Translations under genes and position numbers: made by a program
Part shown: positions 50,112-59,266 of the stretch, one piece after another
Layout of the letters: every line of letters starts with the position of its first letter
Numbering within the stretch: the first letter of the stretch is position 1
Notes under the pieces: generated by a model
What the model was told of the DNA's origin: nothing
The model's input: only the letters and a program-made list of their open reading frames with translations
Database searches by the model: none
NCBI RefSeq assembly: GCF_040110915.1
Contig: NZ_CP157793.1
Location: 2,244,939 to 2,308,938, forward strand
Length of the DNA stretch: 64,000 nt
Direction of reading: 5' to 3'
From: Stappia sp.
Lineage (GTDB): Bacteria > Pseudomonadota > Alphaproteobacteria > Rhizobiales > Stappiaceae

Positions 50112-50585
50112 TCACACTGTCGTCCGGCAGAAGGCGCGCGTTGAGCGATAGTCGACCGGTTGCGCAAGACCCGAACGCACCAGTTCGGCGGCAGCGTCCC
50201 AATCCGGCCCGGCCACGCGCACCAGATCACGACCGTAACGCCCGCTCCGCCCCGACCGTACAAGGCGGGCGCGCGGCGCGGCAAGCAGGCGCGCCAGCGC
50301 ACCGCGTGCCGCCATTCCGTCGTGCTCGGATATTTCCACCGCATCGACGCAAGCCAGCCGGTACTTCTCGCCGGACAGCCAGAAGGTATCTCCGTCGACG
50401 ATACAGGTCACGCCCCGCGCGGCGCGATCGCGCCCGGCGCAAACCGGCCAGGCAATGCCACCGCCCAGCCAGGGCGCAAGACCCTCCGACAGGTGTCGCG
50501 GCGCCGGTGCCCACACGCAGGCGGCGACCAGGAGCAGACACAGGAGCGCGCTCGAGGCAGGCACAAGACGTCGCGAAAACGGCAT
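50112..50585 (-). CDS. Thermonuclease-like (SNase) exported or lipoprotein nuclease
   Basis: A 157-residue protein with an N-terminal hydrophobic signal (PASSALLCLLLVAACVWAPA; LVAAC is lipobox-like) and an SNc-like core: CIVDGDTFWLSGEKYRLACV, DAVEISEHDG, then GRSGRYGRDLVRVAGPDWDA and ELVRSGLAQPVDYR. The DGDT motif and the following Arg and Glu are in the SNase active-site order, though R/E spacing is not exact. Likely an envelope-associated nuclease. ATG 50585 was chosen to begin just before the signal; a longer start is possible. Host gene. Confidence 0.75.
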   Translation of the reverse strand: MPFSRRLVPASSALLCLLLVAACVWAPAPRHLSEGLAPWLGGGIAWPVCAGRDRAARGVTCIVDGDTFWLSGEKYRLACVDAVEISEHDGMAARGALARLLAAPRARLVRSGRSGRYGRDLVRVAGPDWDAAAELVRSGLAQPVDYRSTRAFCRTTV

Positions 50586-51167
50586 CCCGGGAGCGCACGC
50601 CCCGCCATCGTTGCATGCCGGACGCGCGCCGTCGCGCCATCTGCCTCGGCCCCGGAAAACCGGTGGACGGCCCGCCGCGCGCCACATCAAATCGAGGCCC
50701 GTCCGCGGGCAAACGACACGCCGGACGCGACGACAGACAGCGCGCAAGACCATGCCCCTCTCCGTGCGCAACGCATATATACAACCATCGCGAGTGCAGT
50801 GCGCCACCTTTAACAATTCAAGGTTGCGTCAACGCCGAGACGTGCCGAGGCGGCCGCGCCCGGGCGAAAACGCGGCGATCCTGGCTCCCGTCCGGCGGGC
50901 GGGTCCGACGGGATCGAGGCGGGGATTTCCTCGCGACGGAGGATGCACCGCGCAAGGGCGGCGGCTTTCCACCGCAGACGCGCAAGGCGCCGCATCGGGG
51001 CAAACGAGGCCGGCGAAACGCCGGCGGAAACGGAGACTGCAATCTTCTGAGAACAACGGAAATGACCGGTCACGGCGTGCGCGCGGCGCGGCCTCACGTA
51101 GGGCCGTGACCGGTGGAAAACGGGATTGGCGAAAGCGGCCCTCGGGCCGAAGCGGGCGCCAGTCCGA
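50586..51167. other. 582-base stretch without a supportable gene
   Basis: High-GC region between the nuclease and Sel1-like genes. It contains the 12-bp inverted repeat 51065-51114 and an AT-rich spot with TATATA near 50771 that may hold the nuclease promoter on the minus strand. Open frames on both strands lack any signature. Confidence 0.45.
51065..51114 (-). terminator. 12-bp inverted repeat, terminator of the Sel1-like gene
   Basis: ACCGGTCACGGC (51065-51076) and GCCGTGACCGGT (51103-51114) pair perfectly around a 26-base loop, 54 bases after the Sel1-like stop. The T-tract on the minus strand is weak (ATTTCC), so terminator activity is probable rather than certain. Confidence 0.45.
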
Positions 51168-51437
51168 TCACTGCAGGGTCAGCCACTCGCGGGCCGCGCG
51201 CTGCGCCTCGGCGATTTCGGCGCGGCTCATCTCGCCAGAGATCTCGCGGCGGTGACGTACTGCATCCGCGTTGCCCTGCATCGCGGCCAGATTGAACCAC
51301 TTGTGCGCGGCGACAAGGTCAGTCGCTCCGTGGCGACCGCAGGCGCAGTCGAGACCCATCTGCAAGAGAATTTCCGGACCCATACGCTGGCCGCCCATCG
51401 CGGCCATCTCGGGATTGGCAAGTTCAAATCGAGCCAT
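51168..51437 (-). CDS. Small Sel1-repeat-like protein
   Basis: An 89-residue protein with one Sel1/TPR-like repeat: MARFELANPEMAAMGGQRMG, then HGATDLVAAHKWFNLAAMQG and NADAVRHRREISGEMSRAEI, ending EAQRAAREWL. This small protein is conserved in Hyphomicrobiales. It probably acts in protein-protein contacts; no enzyme motif. ATG 51437 opens the conserved part. Confidence 0.8.
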   Translation of the reverse strand: MARFELANPEMAAMGGQRMGPEILLQMGLDCACGRHGATDLVAAHKWFNLAAMQGNADAVRHRREISGEMSRAEIAEAQRAAREWLTLQ

Positions 51438-51899
51438 GTCACACTCCATCTTCCGTTCAACGCAAGTCTTCGATCGGATGCAAAGACGAGTTCGGGGAAA
51501 GACGCGGCGTGTCGTTGTTGTTCCGTGCCTTTCGTGAGTTGAGTGTGTCGCCGCCTCTTGAAGAGGGCCTTAAAATTCTGACTTAACGAAGAGCAAACAG
51601 ACTCAAAATTTCCGGTAAACTTTACCGCGCGTTCACCGAAGTCGGGCGAAAAGAGTCACAAAATCAATGCTGTTTCGACTCAAAATTTCCCGCGCCCGTA
51701 ACGCTTGATTCACCAGCGCAGAACTTCCGATCTTCCCGTCGCCCCTGTCAGGGGAACGACGGCGGGAATGACGGACGAATGAGCGGGCGGTATTTTTCGC
51801 GCAGATGCCCCAACGTCACGGCTGGTCACGCGCGGCCAACCCCGTTAGATTCCGTTTACGTAAAGGGAATGAAAAAGTCGATGCGGGAGGAAATCGCCG
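51438..51899. other. Divergent 460-base promoter region
   Basis: No gene is supported. It separates the Sel1-like gene (minus) from the DUF2147 gene (plus) and is AT-rich in its middle. A 14-base direct repeat is the main feature. Confidence 0.5.
51600..51690. repeat. 14-base direct repeat GACTCAAAATTTCC
   Basis: Exact copies at 51600-51613 and 51677-51690, 77 bases apart, in the divergent promoter space. A third partial GAGTC element lies between them on the other strand. Probable binding sites of an unknown regulator. Confidence 0.5.
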
Positions 51900-52322
51900 A
51901 TGATCCGACTCAAGCTTGCCTGTCTGTTTGCCGTCGCCGCCGGACTGGCGCTGGCCCCTGCCCCCGGTCGCGCCGCCGATGCGACCGGCACCTGGCAGCG
52001 CCCGAGCGGCAGCTCCCAAATCCGCATCGCGCCCTGCGGCGCGTCGCTATGCGGCACGCTCGTCTGGCTGAAGACGCCGCGCAAGGACGTCAACAACCCG
52101 GATCCCTCCAAGCGCGACCGCTCGCTGGTCGGCACCCGCACGGTGCTCGGCATGACGCCGTCGGACAAGGCCGGTCAATGGAAGGGCAAGGTCTACAACG
52201 CGGAGGACGGCAAGACCTATCGCGGGGTGATGACGCTGGAGGGTCCCAACCGGCTGAAGCTTGAGGGCTGTGTGCTCGGCGGGCTGTTCTGCAAGGGCGA
52301 GACCTGGGCCCGGGTGAAATAG
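51900..52322 (+). CDS. DUF2147 periplasmic protein
   Basis: A 140-residue protein with a Sec signal peptide (LKLACLFAVAAGLALAPAPG, cut after GRAADA) and a DUF2147 beta-barrel: GTWQRPSGSSQIRIAPCGAS, KDVNNPDPSKRDRSLVGTRT and the end EGCVLGGLFCKGETWARV. Four cysteines may form disulfides. Function is unknown; the family is secreted and small. It is followed by a second DUF2147 gene. Confidence 0.88.
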   Translation: MIRLKLACLFAVAAGLALAPAPGRAADATGTWQRPSGSSQIRIAPCGASLCGTLVWLKTPRKDVNNPDPSKRDRSLVGTRTVLGMTPSDKAGQWKGKVYNAEDGKTYRGVMTLEGPNRLKLEGCVLGGLFCKGETWARVK

Positions 52323-52475
52323 GCCGGCCGGCCGCGAAGGCACGGCGGAGAAAGCGGCGCACCTGGCCGCTTTCGCGCCGCACCGCCCTCGACCGCCTCG
52401 CCCGTGTCGCATTCCGCCGCAATGCTCACGGTACCGTGCAGTTCTCGCGTGCGAGCTTCATTTCGGGAGAGGGAC

Positions 52476-52964
52476 ATGAAGGGCAAGACAGGGGCGCAGG
52501 CGGCCGGGCGATGCGGTGGAAACGTCGCAAGGACCTGGCGCGTCGGATGTGTGGGCGCGGCAACGCTGCTCGCGATGACGAGCGCAGCCTCGGCCGATCT
52601 CGCCGCCGTCGCCGGCGACTGGCGCACGCCGGCGGGCGCGACCGTGCGGATCAGCGACTGCGGATCCTCGGCCTGCGGCCGGATCGTGGACTTTCCCCCG
52701 CCCCCGGGCGAGACCGTGGAGACGACACGCGACGTGAACAACCGGGACCCGGCGAAACGCGACCGCAAGATCCTCGGCCTCGCCGTGCTGTTCCGGCTTC
52801 AGCCGGCCGAGGGCGGCCTCAAGGGGCGGGTCTACGATCCGCGCCGGGGCTTCAGCGCGGAGGCGACGGTGACACGCGCCGACGCCGACCGGCTGACGGT
52901 GCGCGGCTGCGTCCGCCTCGCCTTCCGGATCTGCGAGAGCGAGACGTGGCGGCGGGCGCGCTGA
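52476..52964 (+). CDS. DUF2147 periplasmic protein, tandem paralogue
   Basis: A 162-residue protein with a longer N-terminal signal (VGCVGAATLLAMTSAASADL) and the same pattern GDWRTPAGATVRISDCGSSA, RDVNNRDPAKRDRKILGLAV and a closing RICESETWRRAR. A GGGAGAGGGAC ribosome site precedes the ATG at 52476. It lies 153 bases after its paralogue, showing a local duplication that has since diverged. Confidence 0.85.
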   Translation: MKGKTGAQAAGRCGGNVARTWRVGCVGAATLLAMTSAASADLAAVAGDWRTPAGATVRISDCGSSACGRIVDFPPPPGETVETTRDVNNRDPAKRDRKILGLAVLFRLQPAEGGLKGRVYDPRRGFSAEATVTRADADRLTVRGCVRLAFRICESETWRRAR

Positions 52965-52992
52965 GCGTCCCGCCACCCCGGTCCCGACGTGT

Positions 52993-53706
52993 TCAGCGGG
53001 CGCGCTGGCCGAACAGCACGGCCTGCGCGGCCTTGTCCTCTGCGAGATTGTGTTTCCCGCGTTCCTCGCGCCCGACCGCCAGCCCGCGCTCCACGGCGGG
53101 ACGCGCCTTCAGCGCCTGGAACCAGCGCCACACATTGGGGAAGTCAGCGGCGAGGTCCATCCCCTGCCCTTCCCAGCTGTTGGCCCAGCCGAAGATCGCC
53201 ATGTCGGCGATGGAATAGTCGTCGGCAACGAAATCGCGCCCCTCGAGCTGCCCGTTGAGCACGCCGTAGAGCCGATGCGTCTCGTTGAGGTAGCGGTCGA
53301 TGGCGTAGGGAATCTTCTCCGGCGCGTAGCGGCGGAAATGGTGATTCTGGCCGAGCATCGGGCCGAAGCCGCCCATCTGCCACATCAGCCACTCCTCGAC
53401 CTTCACCCGCTCGCGCTCGTCGGCGGGATAGAAGCGGCCGAACTTGCGCCCGAGGTACTGCAGGATGGCGCCGGATTCGAAGACCGAGATCGGCTGACCG
53501 TCCGGCCCTTCCGGATCGACGATGGCCGGCATGCGGTTGTTGGGCGCGATCTTTAGGAACTCGGGCGCGAACTGGTCGCCCTTGCCGATGTTGATGTAGT
53601 GGACCTCATAGGGAACGCCGAGCTCTTCCAGCATGATGGTGATCTTCCAGCCGTTCGGCGTCGGCCAGTAGTAGAGCTCGATCGGCTTGGTCTGGGTCGC
53701 TGTCAT
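52993..53706 (-). CDS. Glutathione S-transferase, YghU/Ure2p-like
   Basis: A 237-residue enzyme. The thioredoxin-fold N-terminal domain is IELYYWPTPNGWKITIMLEE, with NNRMPAIVDPEGPDGQPISV and FESGAILQYLGRKFG (the glutathione-binding PAI and ES motifs); the helical C-terminal domain has FVADDYSIADMAIFGW. The start is ATG 53706 with AGGA upstream, or 53715 for three extra residues. Detoxification or redox role with glutathione. Confidence 0.88.
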   Translation of the reverse strand: MTATQTKPIELYYWPTPNGWKITIMLEELGVPYEVHYINIGKGDQFAPEFLKIAPNNRMPAIVDPEGPDGQPISVFESGAILQYLGRKFGRFYPADERERVKVEEWLMWQMGGFGPMLGQNHHFRRYAPEKIPYAIDRYLNETHRLYGVLNGQLEGRDFVADDYSIADMAIFGWANSWEGQGMDLAADFPNVWRWFQALKARPAVERGLAVGREERGKHNLAEDKAAQAVLFGQRAR

Positions 53707-53896
53707 CGCGTGCATCCTGACGGTTTGGTGGGCGCGCGGCCCCGGAAGGACGGTGGCCCGGCGCGCTGATCGGCCGGGCGCGAGGAAGGCGCACGGGACA
53801 CCCGGCCCGGAGGCCGGCACCCGTGCCGTCGCTCCCCAACTTAGGGCATGACGTCGCGCGTGCAACGGGCGCCCGCCTCACACCTTGCAGGCCCGC

Positions 53897-54400
53897 CTAC
53901 AGCATCTTCTTGAAGCCGAGATGCGAGCTGTCGTAGCCGAGCGCGGCGTAAAAGGCATGCGCGCCCGCCCGCTCGCGATTGGAGGTCAGTTGCACCAGCA
54001 CGCAGCCGAGGTCCCGTGCGCGCTGTTCCGCAAACGCCATCATCGCCTGACCGACGCCGCGCCGCTGGCACCGCGCCTCCACATGCACGCTCTCGACCTG
54101 CGCCCGCGGGCGCCCGGCGAAGGACAACCCGCGCAGCACGGTCAGTTCGAACATGCCGGCGATCTCGCCCGGCTCCATTCCCGGAAGCCGCGCCACATAA
54201 AGCGTCACCCTGTCCGACGCCGCCATCCGGCGAAAGACCGCCAGATAGGGCGCGAGATCGGGTGCCTCGGCGCCCACCCGGGTCCCGACCGCATGGGCTG
54301 CCAGAAGCGCCACACAGGCCGGCAGATCCGCCTCGCACGCCGGCTCGATCGCACAGTGCGTGTCCGCCACGGCGGAGGCCGCACGCAATGTCCCTGTCAT
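53897..54400 (-). CDS. GNAT-family N-acetyltransferase
   Basis: A 167-residue enzyme. Acetyl-CoA-binding motif A is seen in SVHVEARCQRRGVGQAMMAF (R-R-G-V-G loop), motif B in LVQLTSNRERAGAHAFYAAL and YDSSHLGFKKML closes the fold. Substrate unknown. ATG 54400; a further upstream in-frame part lacks similarity. It lies between the GST and btaB genes as a single unit. Confidence 0.85.
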   Translation of the reverse strand: MTGTLRAASAVADTHCAIEPACEADLPACVALLAAHAVGTRVGAEAPDLAPYLAVFRRMAASDRVTLYVARLPGMEPGEIAGMFELTVLRGLSFAGRPRAQVESVHVEARCQRRGVGQAMMAFAEQRARDLGCVLVQLTSNRERAGAHAFYAALGYDSSHLGFKKML

Positions 54401-54470
54401 GATTGTATCCCTGATGATTGAAGGTCGCGTCTCGTGGCCACGTCTGGGGCCGGCGCGTCCGGCGCGCGCG

Positions 54471-55178
54471 TCAGATGTCGTGCGCGTCGCGGCGCGGCCC
54501 GCGCCGGATGGTGCCGTAGACGGCGTAGCCGCCAAAAAGCGCCCTGCTGTCCGCCGTTCCGTCTCGCGCCCGCGCCACGTCGGCGAGCGCTTCGGCGAGA
54601 CCGGCGCGCGGGGCGACGTGGAACGCCGCGAGCCACGCCCGCAAGGGCGCGCGCAGGAGGCCCGGGTAACGCTCCATCTGCCCGAAATCCACCACCGACA
54701 GCCGTCCGCCCGGGGCGAGCGCCCCCGCCCCGGCGGAAATCGCCGCCTGCCAGGGCGGGATCATCGACAGCGCGTAGGAGAGGAACACCCGGTCGAAGGC
54801 CGCAACGCCGAACAGCGCCTGCGCGTCGAACTCCGTCGCATCGCCCTGCGCGACAGCGATGCGCTGCGACAGGCCCGCGCGCGCGATCGCCTTGCGCGCC
54901 GCATCGAGCATCTCGGCCGAAATGTCGATGCCGTAGAAGCGGGCGTGCGGGTGCGCCCGCGCCGCCTTGATGAGATTGCGCGCGGTGCCGCAGCCCAGCT
55001 CCAGCACCGTGCCGCCGGGGGGCGGATCGAGCTCCGCGATCAGCCGGTCGCGCCCGAGCAGATAGTACTTGCGCGTCGCGTCGTAGATCGGCTTCTGCCA
55101 GCGGTAGATGCGATCCATCAGATCGCCGTGGCCGTCCGCCGGGGCGGACGATCCGTGTCCCGAGCGCTCGAGGCTCAT
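54471..55178 (-). CDS. btaB: Diacylglyceryl-homoserine N-methyltransferase (betaine lipid synthesis)
   Basis: A 235-residue SAM methyltransferase. DRIYRWQKPIYDATRKYYLL opens the BtaB family; SAM motif I is TVLELGCGTARNLIKAARAH, with FYGIDISAEMLDAARKAIA following and LSVVDFGQMERYPGLL as motif IV/post. It trimethylates the homoserine head group made by BtaA to yield the phosphorus-free lipid DGTS, used under phosphate shortage. It overlaps btaA by four bases. Confidence 0.9.
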   Translation of the reverse strand: MSLERSGHGSSAPADGHGDLMDRIYRWQKPIYDATRKYYLLGRDRLIAELDPPPGGTVLELGCGTARNLIKAARAHPHARFYGIDISAEMLDAARKAIARAGLSQRIAVAQGDATEFDAQALFGVAAFDRVFLSYALSMIPPWQAAISAGAGALAPGGRLSVVDFGQMERYPGLLRAPLRAWLAAFHVAPRAGLAEALADVARARDGTADSRALFGGYAVYGTIRRGPRRDAHDI

Positions 55179-56416
55179 GCCCCCTCGCGGATATAGAGAT
55201 GGAAGCCGCCATAGATCGAGGAGCGGTCCTTGTTGGTGCAGGCATGCGAGACGGCCGCGTCATAGCGCCATTTGCCGAGGATCTCCGGCACCACCCGGCC
55301 GGGCAGCAGGCTCGGCTCGGCGGCCGTGCGGAAGATGACGCGCGCGCCCGGCGCCGCCGTGCGGGTGATCTCCGCCCACAGCGCGTTCAGCACCTCGTCC
55401 GACATCCAGTCCTGCGCGTCGAGCAAAACGTAGCGGTCGACGCTGCCGTCCGGCTGGCCGGCGAGATGATCGGTGAAGGAGCGGTTGACCACGGTGACCC
55501 GGTCGGCGCGCTCGCGGATCGTCTCGAAATGCTCGCGCCGCAGATAGGGCGGCAGCGGACCGCTTTCGTCGCCCGCGTAGCCCCGGCCGAAGGCCTGCCA
55601 GGCGAAATAGTTCTCCGACAGGGGAAAATCGCAGGCGAGCCGCTCCAGCCGCTCGCGCAGCACGCCGGCCATGCCGTTGTCGCCGCTGGAGGCGAGCGCC
55701 TCATATTGCGCCGGCGGAATACCGAGGCCGTAGAGCGACACGCGTTTCGACGTCGCCCAGCGCACCATGCGTTTGTCGAAGAGCGGTGCGAGCGCCGTAT
55801 CGAAGAAGGTGCGCTGCTCGTCGAGCGAGCGGGCCTTCAAAAGGTTCTTCGGGTTGATGCCGTAGAGTCGCGCGACCGTGTGACCCAGACCGATGAAATA
55901 GCCGAGCAGGCCGTGGTGGTAGAGATCGCGGGCGAAGAGCGAAATCCGCTTGCGGCCCGTGATATCCCGCTTTTCCCAATAGGCGCGGCTTTCGGCGTCG
56001 AGATGCCGTTGCAGATGGCGCGCATAGGCGTCGACATTGGCCTTTTCGTCGGCCTTGCCGAAGAAGCGGTAGAAGGCGTCGTAATCCGGCAGGGTCTTCG
56101 CCGCGACGAGCTTCAGCCGGGTGAGCGCCACATGCGCCTGATTGAGATCGACGGCGGTGATCGCGCGCGGATCGGCCGTCAGGTAGGACAGCACGTTGCA
56201 GCCGCCCGACGCGATGGCGACCACCGTGTGGTCGCGCCCGATGTCGAGCGCGTCCATGTCGATTTCCGGATCTTCCCAGATCTGCGGATAGACGAGCCCC
56301 TTGAAGGCCCAGGTGAACAGGCGCTCCAGAACGCCGTCGCGCGTGAGCGCCTTGTTGCGATGAACGGCCTGGCCGATCAGCTCGCCCCTGCCCGCCTGTG
56401 CCTCGCCCGTGATCAT
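55175..56416 (-). CDS. btaA: SAM:diacylglycerol 3-amino-3-carboxypropyltransferase (betaine lipid synthesis)
   Basis: A 413-residue enzyme of the DUF3419/BtaA family: FTWAFKGLVYPQIWEDPEID is the family signature, followed by a SAM-binding strand VVAIASGGCNVLSYLTADPR, then RDLYHHGLLGYFIGLGHTVA and the end SLLPGRVVPEILGKWRYDAA. It transfers the aminocarboxypropyl group of SAM to diacylglycerol. It is followed at once by btaB. A phosphate-responsive promoter would be expected upstream; no clear Pho box was noticed. Confidence 0.92.
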   Translation of the reverse strand: MITGEAQAGRGELIGQAVHRNKALTRDGVLERLFTWAFKGLVYPQIWEDPEIDMDALDIGRDHTVVAIASGGCNVLSYLTADPRAITAVDLNQAHVALTRLKLVAAKTLPDYDAFYRFFGKADEKANVDAYARHLQRHLDAESRAYWEKRDITGRKRISLFARDLYHHGLLGYFIGLGHTVARLYGINPKNLLKARSLDEQRTFFDTALAPLFDKRMVRWATSKRVSLYGLGIPPAQYEALASSGDNGMAGVLRERLERLACDFPLSENYFAWQAFGRGYAGDESGPLPPYLRREHFETIRERADRVTVVNRSFTDHLAGQPDGSVDRYVLLDAQDWMSDEVLNALWAEITRTAAPGARVIFRTAAEPSLLPGRVVPEILGKWRYDAAVSHACTNKDRSSIYGGFHLYIREGA

Positions 56417-56511
56417 GCCGTCGACTCCCGTTCAGCCGCCAAACCCTCAAGCTGAGCCGGGTAAGGCCTGTGCGTTACGGGATGATGACAGGCGGGCGGA
56501 CGCCGGCGGCG

Positions 56512-57996
56512 TCAGTCGATGCCGATCTTTGCCTTCAGCAGGTCGTTGACGGCCTGCGGGTTGGCCTTGCCGCCGGTCGCCTTCATCACCTGGCCGACGA
56601 ACCAGCCGAGCAGGCCCGGCTTGGCCTTGGCCTGTTCCACCTTGTCCGGATTGGCGGCGATCACCTTGTCGACCTCGGCCTCGATGGCACCCATGTCGGT
56701 GACCTGCTTCATGCCGCGCGCGTCCACGATCTCCGCCGGGTCGCCGCCCTCCGTCCACAGGATTTCGAAGAGGTCCTTGGCGATCTTGCCGGAAATCGTG
56801 CCGGCGGTGATCAGATCGACCAGCCCGCCGAGCTGGGCCGCGCTTACCGGACTGTCGGACAGCGCCAGGCCCTCCTTGTTCAGCCGGCCGAAGAGCTCGT
56901 TGATCACCCAGTTGGCCGACAGCTTCGCGTCCCGCCCCTTGGCCACCGCCTCGAAGAAATCGGCCGAGGCGCGCTCCACGATCAGAATGTCCGCGTCATA
57001 GGCGGTGAGCCCGTAGTCCTTGATGAAGCGGGCTTTCTTCTCGTCCGGCAGCTCGGGCAGACCGGCGGCCAGCGCGTCGACATAGGCCTGATCGAACTCG
57101 AGCGGCAGCAGGTCGGGATCGGGGAAATAGCGGTAGTCGTGCGCCTCCTCCTTGGAGCGCATGGAGCGCGTCTCGCCCTTGACCGGGTCGAACAGCCGCG
57201 TCTCCTGATCGATGGTGCCGCCGTCCTCCAGAATGCCGATCTGACGGCGCGCCTCATACTCGATCGCCTGACCGACGAAGCGCACGGAGTTGACGTTCTT
57301 GATCTCGCAGCGGGTGCCGAAATCGCCGCCCGGCGCGCGCACCGAGACGTTGACGTCGGCGCGCATCGACCCCTGGTCCATGTTGCCGTCGCAGGTGCCG
57401 AGATAGCGCAGGATGGTGCGCAGCTTGGCAAGATACGCCTTGGCCTCGTCGGCGGAGCGCAGGTCGGGCTTGGAGACGATCTCCATCAGCGCCACGCCCG
57501 AGCGGTTGAGGTCGACGAAGGACATGGTCGGATGCTGGTCGTGCATCGACTTGCCCGCGTCCTGCTCCAGATGCAGGCGCTCCACGCCCACCCTGACCTG
57601 CTCGCCGTCGGCCATGTCCAGCAGGATCTCGCCCTCGCCGACGATCGGCTGCTTGAACTGCGAGATCTGATAGCCCTGCGGCAGATCGGGGTAGAAGTAG
57701 TTCTTCCGGTCGAAAACGGACTTGTGATTGATCGCCGCCTTCAGGCCCAGCCCGGTGCGGATCGCCTGTTTGACGCATTCCTCGTTGATCACCGGCAGCA
57801 TGCCCGGCATCGCCGCGTCCACGAGGCTGACGTTGGCGTTGGGCGCCTTGCCGAACTCGGTCGAGGCGCCGGAAAAGAGCTTCGCGTTGGAGGTGACCTG
57901 GGCATGCACCTCCATGCCGATCACGATTTCCCAGTCGCCCGTGGCGCCCTTGATGAATTTCTTGGGGTCGGGGGTGCGGGTGTCGACGATGCTCAT
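56512..57996 (-). CDS. gatB: Aspartyl/glutamyl-tRNA(Asn/Gln) amidotransferase subunit B
   Basis: A 494-residue subunit of the GatCAB complex, which amidates mischarged Glu-tRNA(Gln) and Asp-tRNA(Asn). Family hallmarks are [60 protein letters not shown] and [20 protein letters not shown]; the C-terminal helical YqeY-like tail ends [15 protein letters not shown]. Length is normal. gatA and gatC are not in the window. Confidence 0.97.
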   Translation of the reverse strand: MSIVDTRTPDPKKFIKGATGDWEIVIGMEVHAQVTSNAKLFSGASTEFGKAPNANVSLVDAAMPGMLPVINEECVKQAIRTGLGLKAAINHKSVFDRKNYFYPDLPQGYQISQFKQPIVGEGEILLDMADGEQVRVGVERLHLEQDAGKSMHDQHPTMSFVDLNRSGVALMEIVSKPDLRSADEAKAYLAKLRTILRYLGTCDGNMDQGSMRADVNVSVRAPGGDFGTRCEIKNVNSVRFVGQAIEYEARRQIGILEDGGTIDQETRLFDPVKGETRSMRSKEEAHDYRYFPDPDLLPLEFDQAYVDALAAGLPELPDEKKARFIKDYGLTAYDADILIVERASADFFEAVAKGRDAKLSANWVINELFGRLNKEGLALSDSPVSAAQLGGLVDLITAGTISGKIAKDLFEILWTEGGDPAEIVDARGMKQVTDMGAIEAEVDKVIAANPDKVEQAKAKPGLLGWFVGQVMKATGGKANPQAVNDLLKAKIGID

Positions 57997-58107
57997 GCCG
58001 TTTCAGTCCTGCCTGTCGCCCATTGTTGCGAACCCTCGCGCACGCGCGCGAAAATCCGGCCAGCGGGCCTGTCTTGAACGCGTGACTGAGTGGGTAGTGG
58101 GTCTTTG

Positions 58108-58127
58108 CCCTCCCCGCAAGGGGGGAG
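58108..58127. other. GCAA-loop hairpin in a 245-base gap
   Basis: CCCTCCCC, loop GCAA, GGGGGGAG between gatB and the outer-membrane protein gene. This looks like one of the dispersed intergenic hairpins of alphaproteobacteria and may end the outer-membrane gene's transcript on the minus strand. Confidence 0.45.
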
Positions 58128-58241
58128 TGCGGAAAGCGGGTGCAGGCAAGGTCTTTGCGATCTCCTCCCGCGCGGGCGCACCGCGGCGGGCGGCGCGACA
58201 CGGTCGAACGCCCGCACAAACATCAAGAGCTGACGCCGGCT

Positions 58242-59072
58242 CTAGAACTTTAAGGAAACGCCGGCGATCGGCCCCTGGACGGTGACGTCGAAATCGAAGG
58301 CGACGTTCTTGTAGTCGACACCGAGCGCCCGATAGCCGGCAACCGCCGAGATATGTTCGGAGAACGCATAGCCAACGCCTCCCATGATGTCCCAGCCGAA
58401 ATTCGATGCGCCACCGCCGGCTATGGCGGTCCCGGTAAGATAGATCCGGTCGGTGACGTCCATGCGTCCCTTGAGCCCGCCCATGGCATCGACCCATGTC
58501 TCCGAATCCGTGAAGGACCGGCCTGCGAGAAGGCCGCCAGTGTAACCGAGCGTGTTTTCAACCGACCAGACACGCCCGCCGATGAGCGCATCCAACCTCA
58601 TGTTCCCTCGATCCAGCACCGTGTACCCGGCAAGCGCGGTCGCGGACAACGTGGACGAGTCGAGATCGACATTCGACGCAAGGACACCGCGCGGCGTGAC
58701 CTCGTCGGTGCCCAGCTTCAGGAAGAAGAAATCCGTGGTGAGGCTGAAGGGACCGTTGCGGATTTCCGTTGCGACCATCCCCGAAAACTGCAGATCGCTC
58801 AGAATATCGGAAAAGCCCATGTCGACATCGACGGGCCGGGCTCCGAAGGACGCGACATTGCCCGACATGCCAGCGCCCCAGAAATACGGCGCGACTTCGA
58901 CACTCCATGGAGACGGCACCGTGTCCGCCTCGTGGGGCACGACGGCGACGGTCGTCGACGGATCCGCCGCCAGCGCGGACGTCGCGGGAAGTCCGGCAAC
59001 GGCAAAGCCGAAACCTGCCAGGAGGATGCGCGGCATCGCGGCAGTCTTCAACCGAGCGGACAGCGTTCCCAT
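58242..59072 (-). CDS. Outer-membrane beta-barrel protein
   Basis: A 276-residue protein with a signal peptide (RILLAGFGFAVAGLPATSAL, cut near ALAADPS) and alternating beta-strands such as WSVEVAPYFWGAGMSGNVAS, MRLDALIGGRVWSVENTLGY and a terminal strand VTVQGPIAGVSLKF ending in Phe, the usual outer-membrane insertion signal. It is of the small porin-like/OmpW-type class. ATG 59072; upstream open frame is not part of it. It lies downstream of the AraC-type regulator and may be its target. Confidence 0.75.
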   Translation of the reverse strand: MGTLSARLKTAAMPRILLAGFGFAVAGLPATSALAADPSTTVAVVPHEADTVPSPWSVEVAPYFWGAGMSGNVASFGARPVDVDMGFSDILSDLQFSGMVATEIRNGPFSLTTDFFFLKLGTDEVTPRGVLASNVDLDSSTLSATALAGYTVLDRGNMRLDALIGGRVWSVENTLGYTGGLLAGRSFTDSETWVDAMGGLKGRMDVTDRIYLTGTAIAGGGASNFGWDIMGGVGYAFSEHISAVAGYRALGVDYKNVAFDFDVTVQGPIAGVSLKF

Positions 59073-59266
59073 TTGCAAGTCCTTGTGCTTCGCATGGATC
59101 CGATGGCTCACGGCAACGCATCGCGAGGGCGTCATCCTCCCGGATCGCGGCGTCCGGGGGAGCGCAGCGTCTCGGGTCGATGCCGCCCCTTGACCGGCCC
59201 GAACCTGTTCCGGGATTCCGACGCTCTGTAGTCTTAGGGAACAACGCGCTCTGCCTGCTTGGCATT

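Noticed and set aside
49652..50344. 230-codon minus-strand frame reaching into the tRNA-Ser gene
   Set aside because: Runs through the tRNA gene and shadows the nuclease gene; no domain.
56470..58077. 535-codon open frame on the plus strand
   Set aside because: Antisense to gatB, which is certain.
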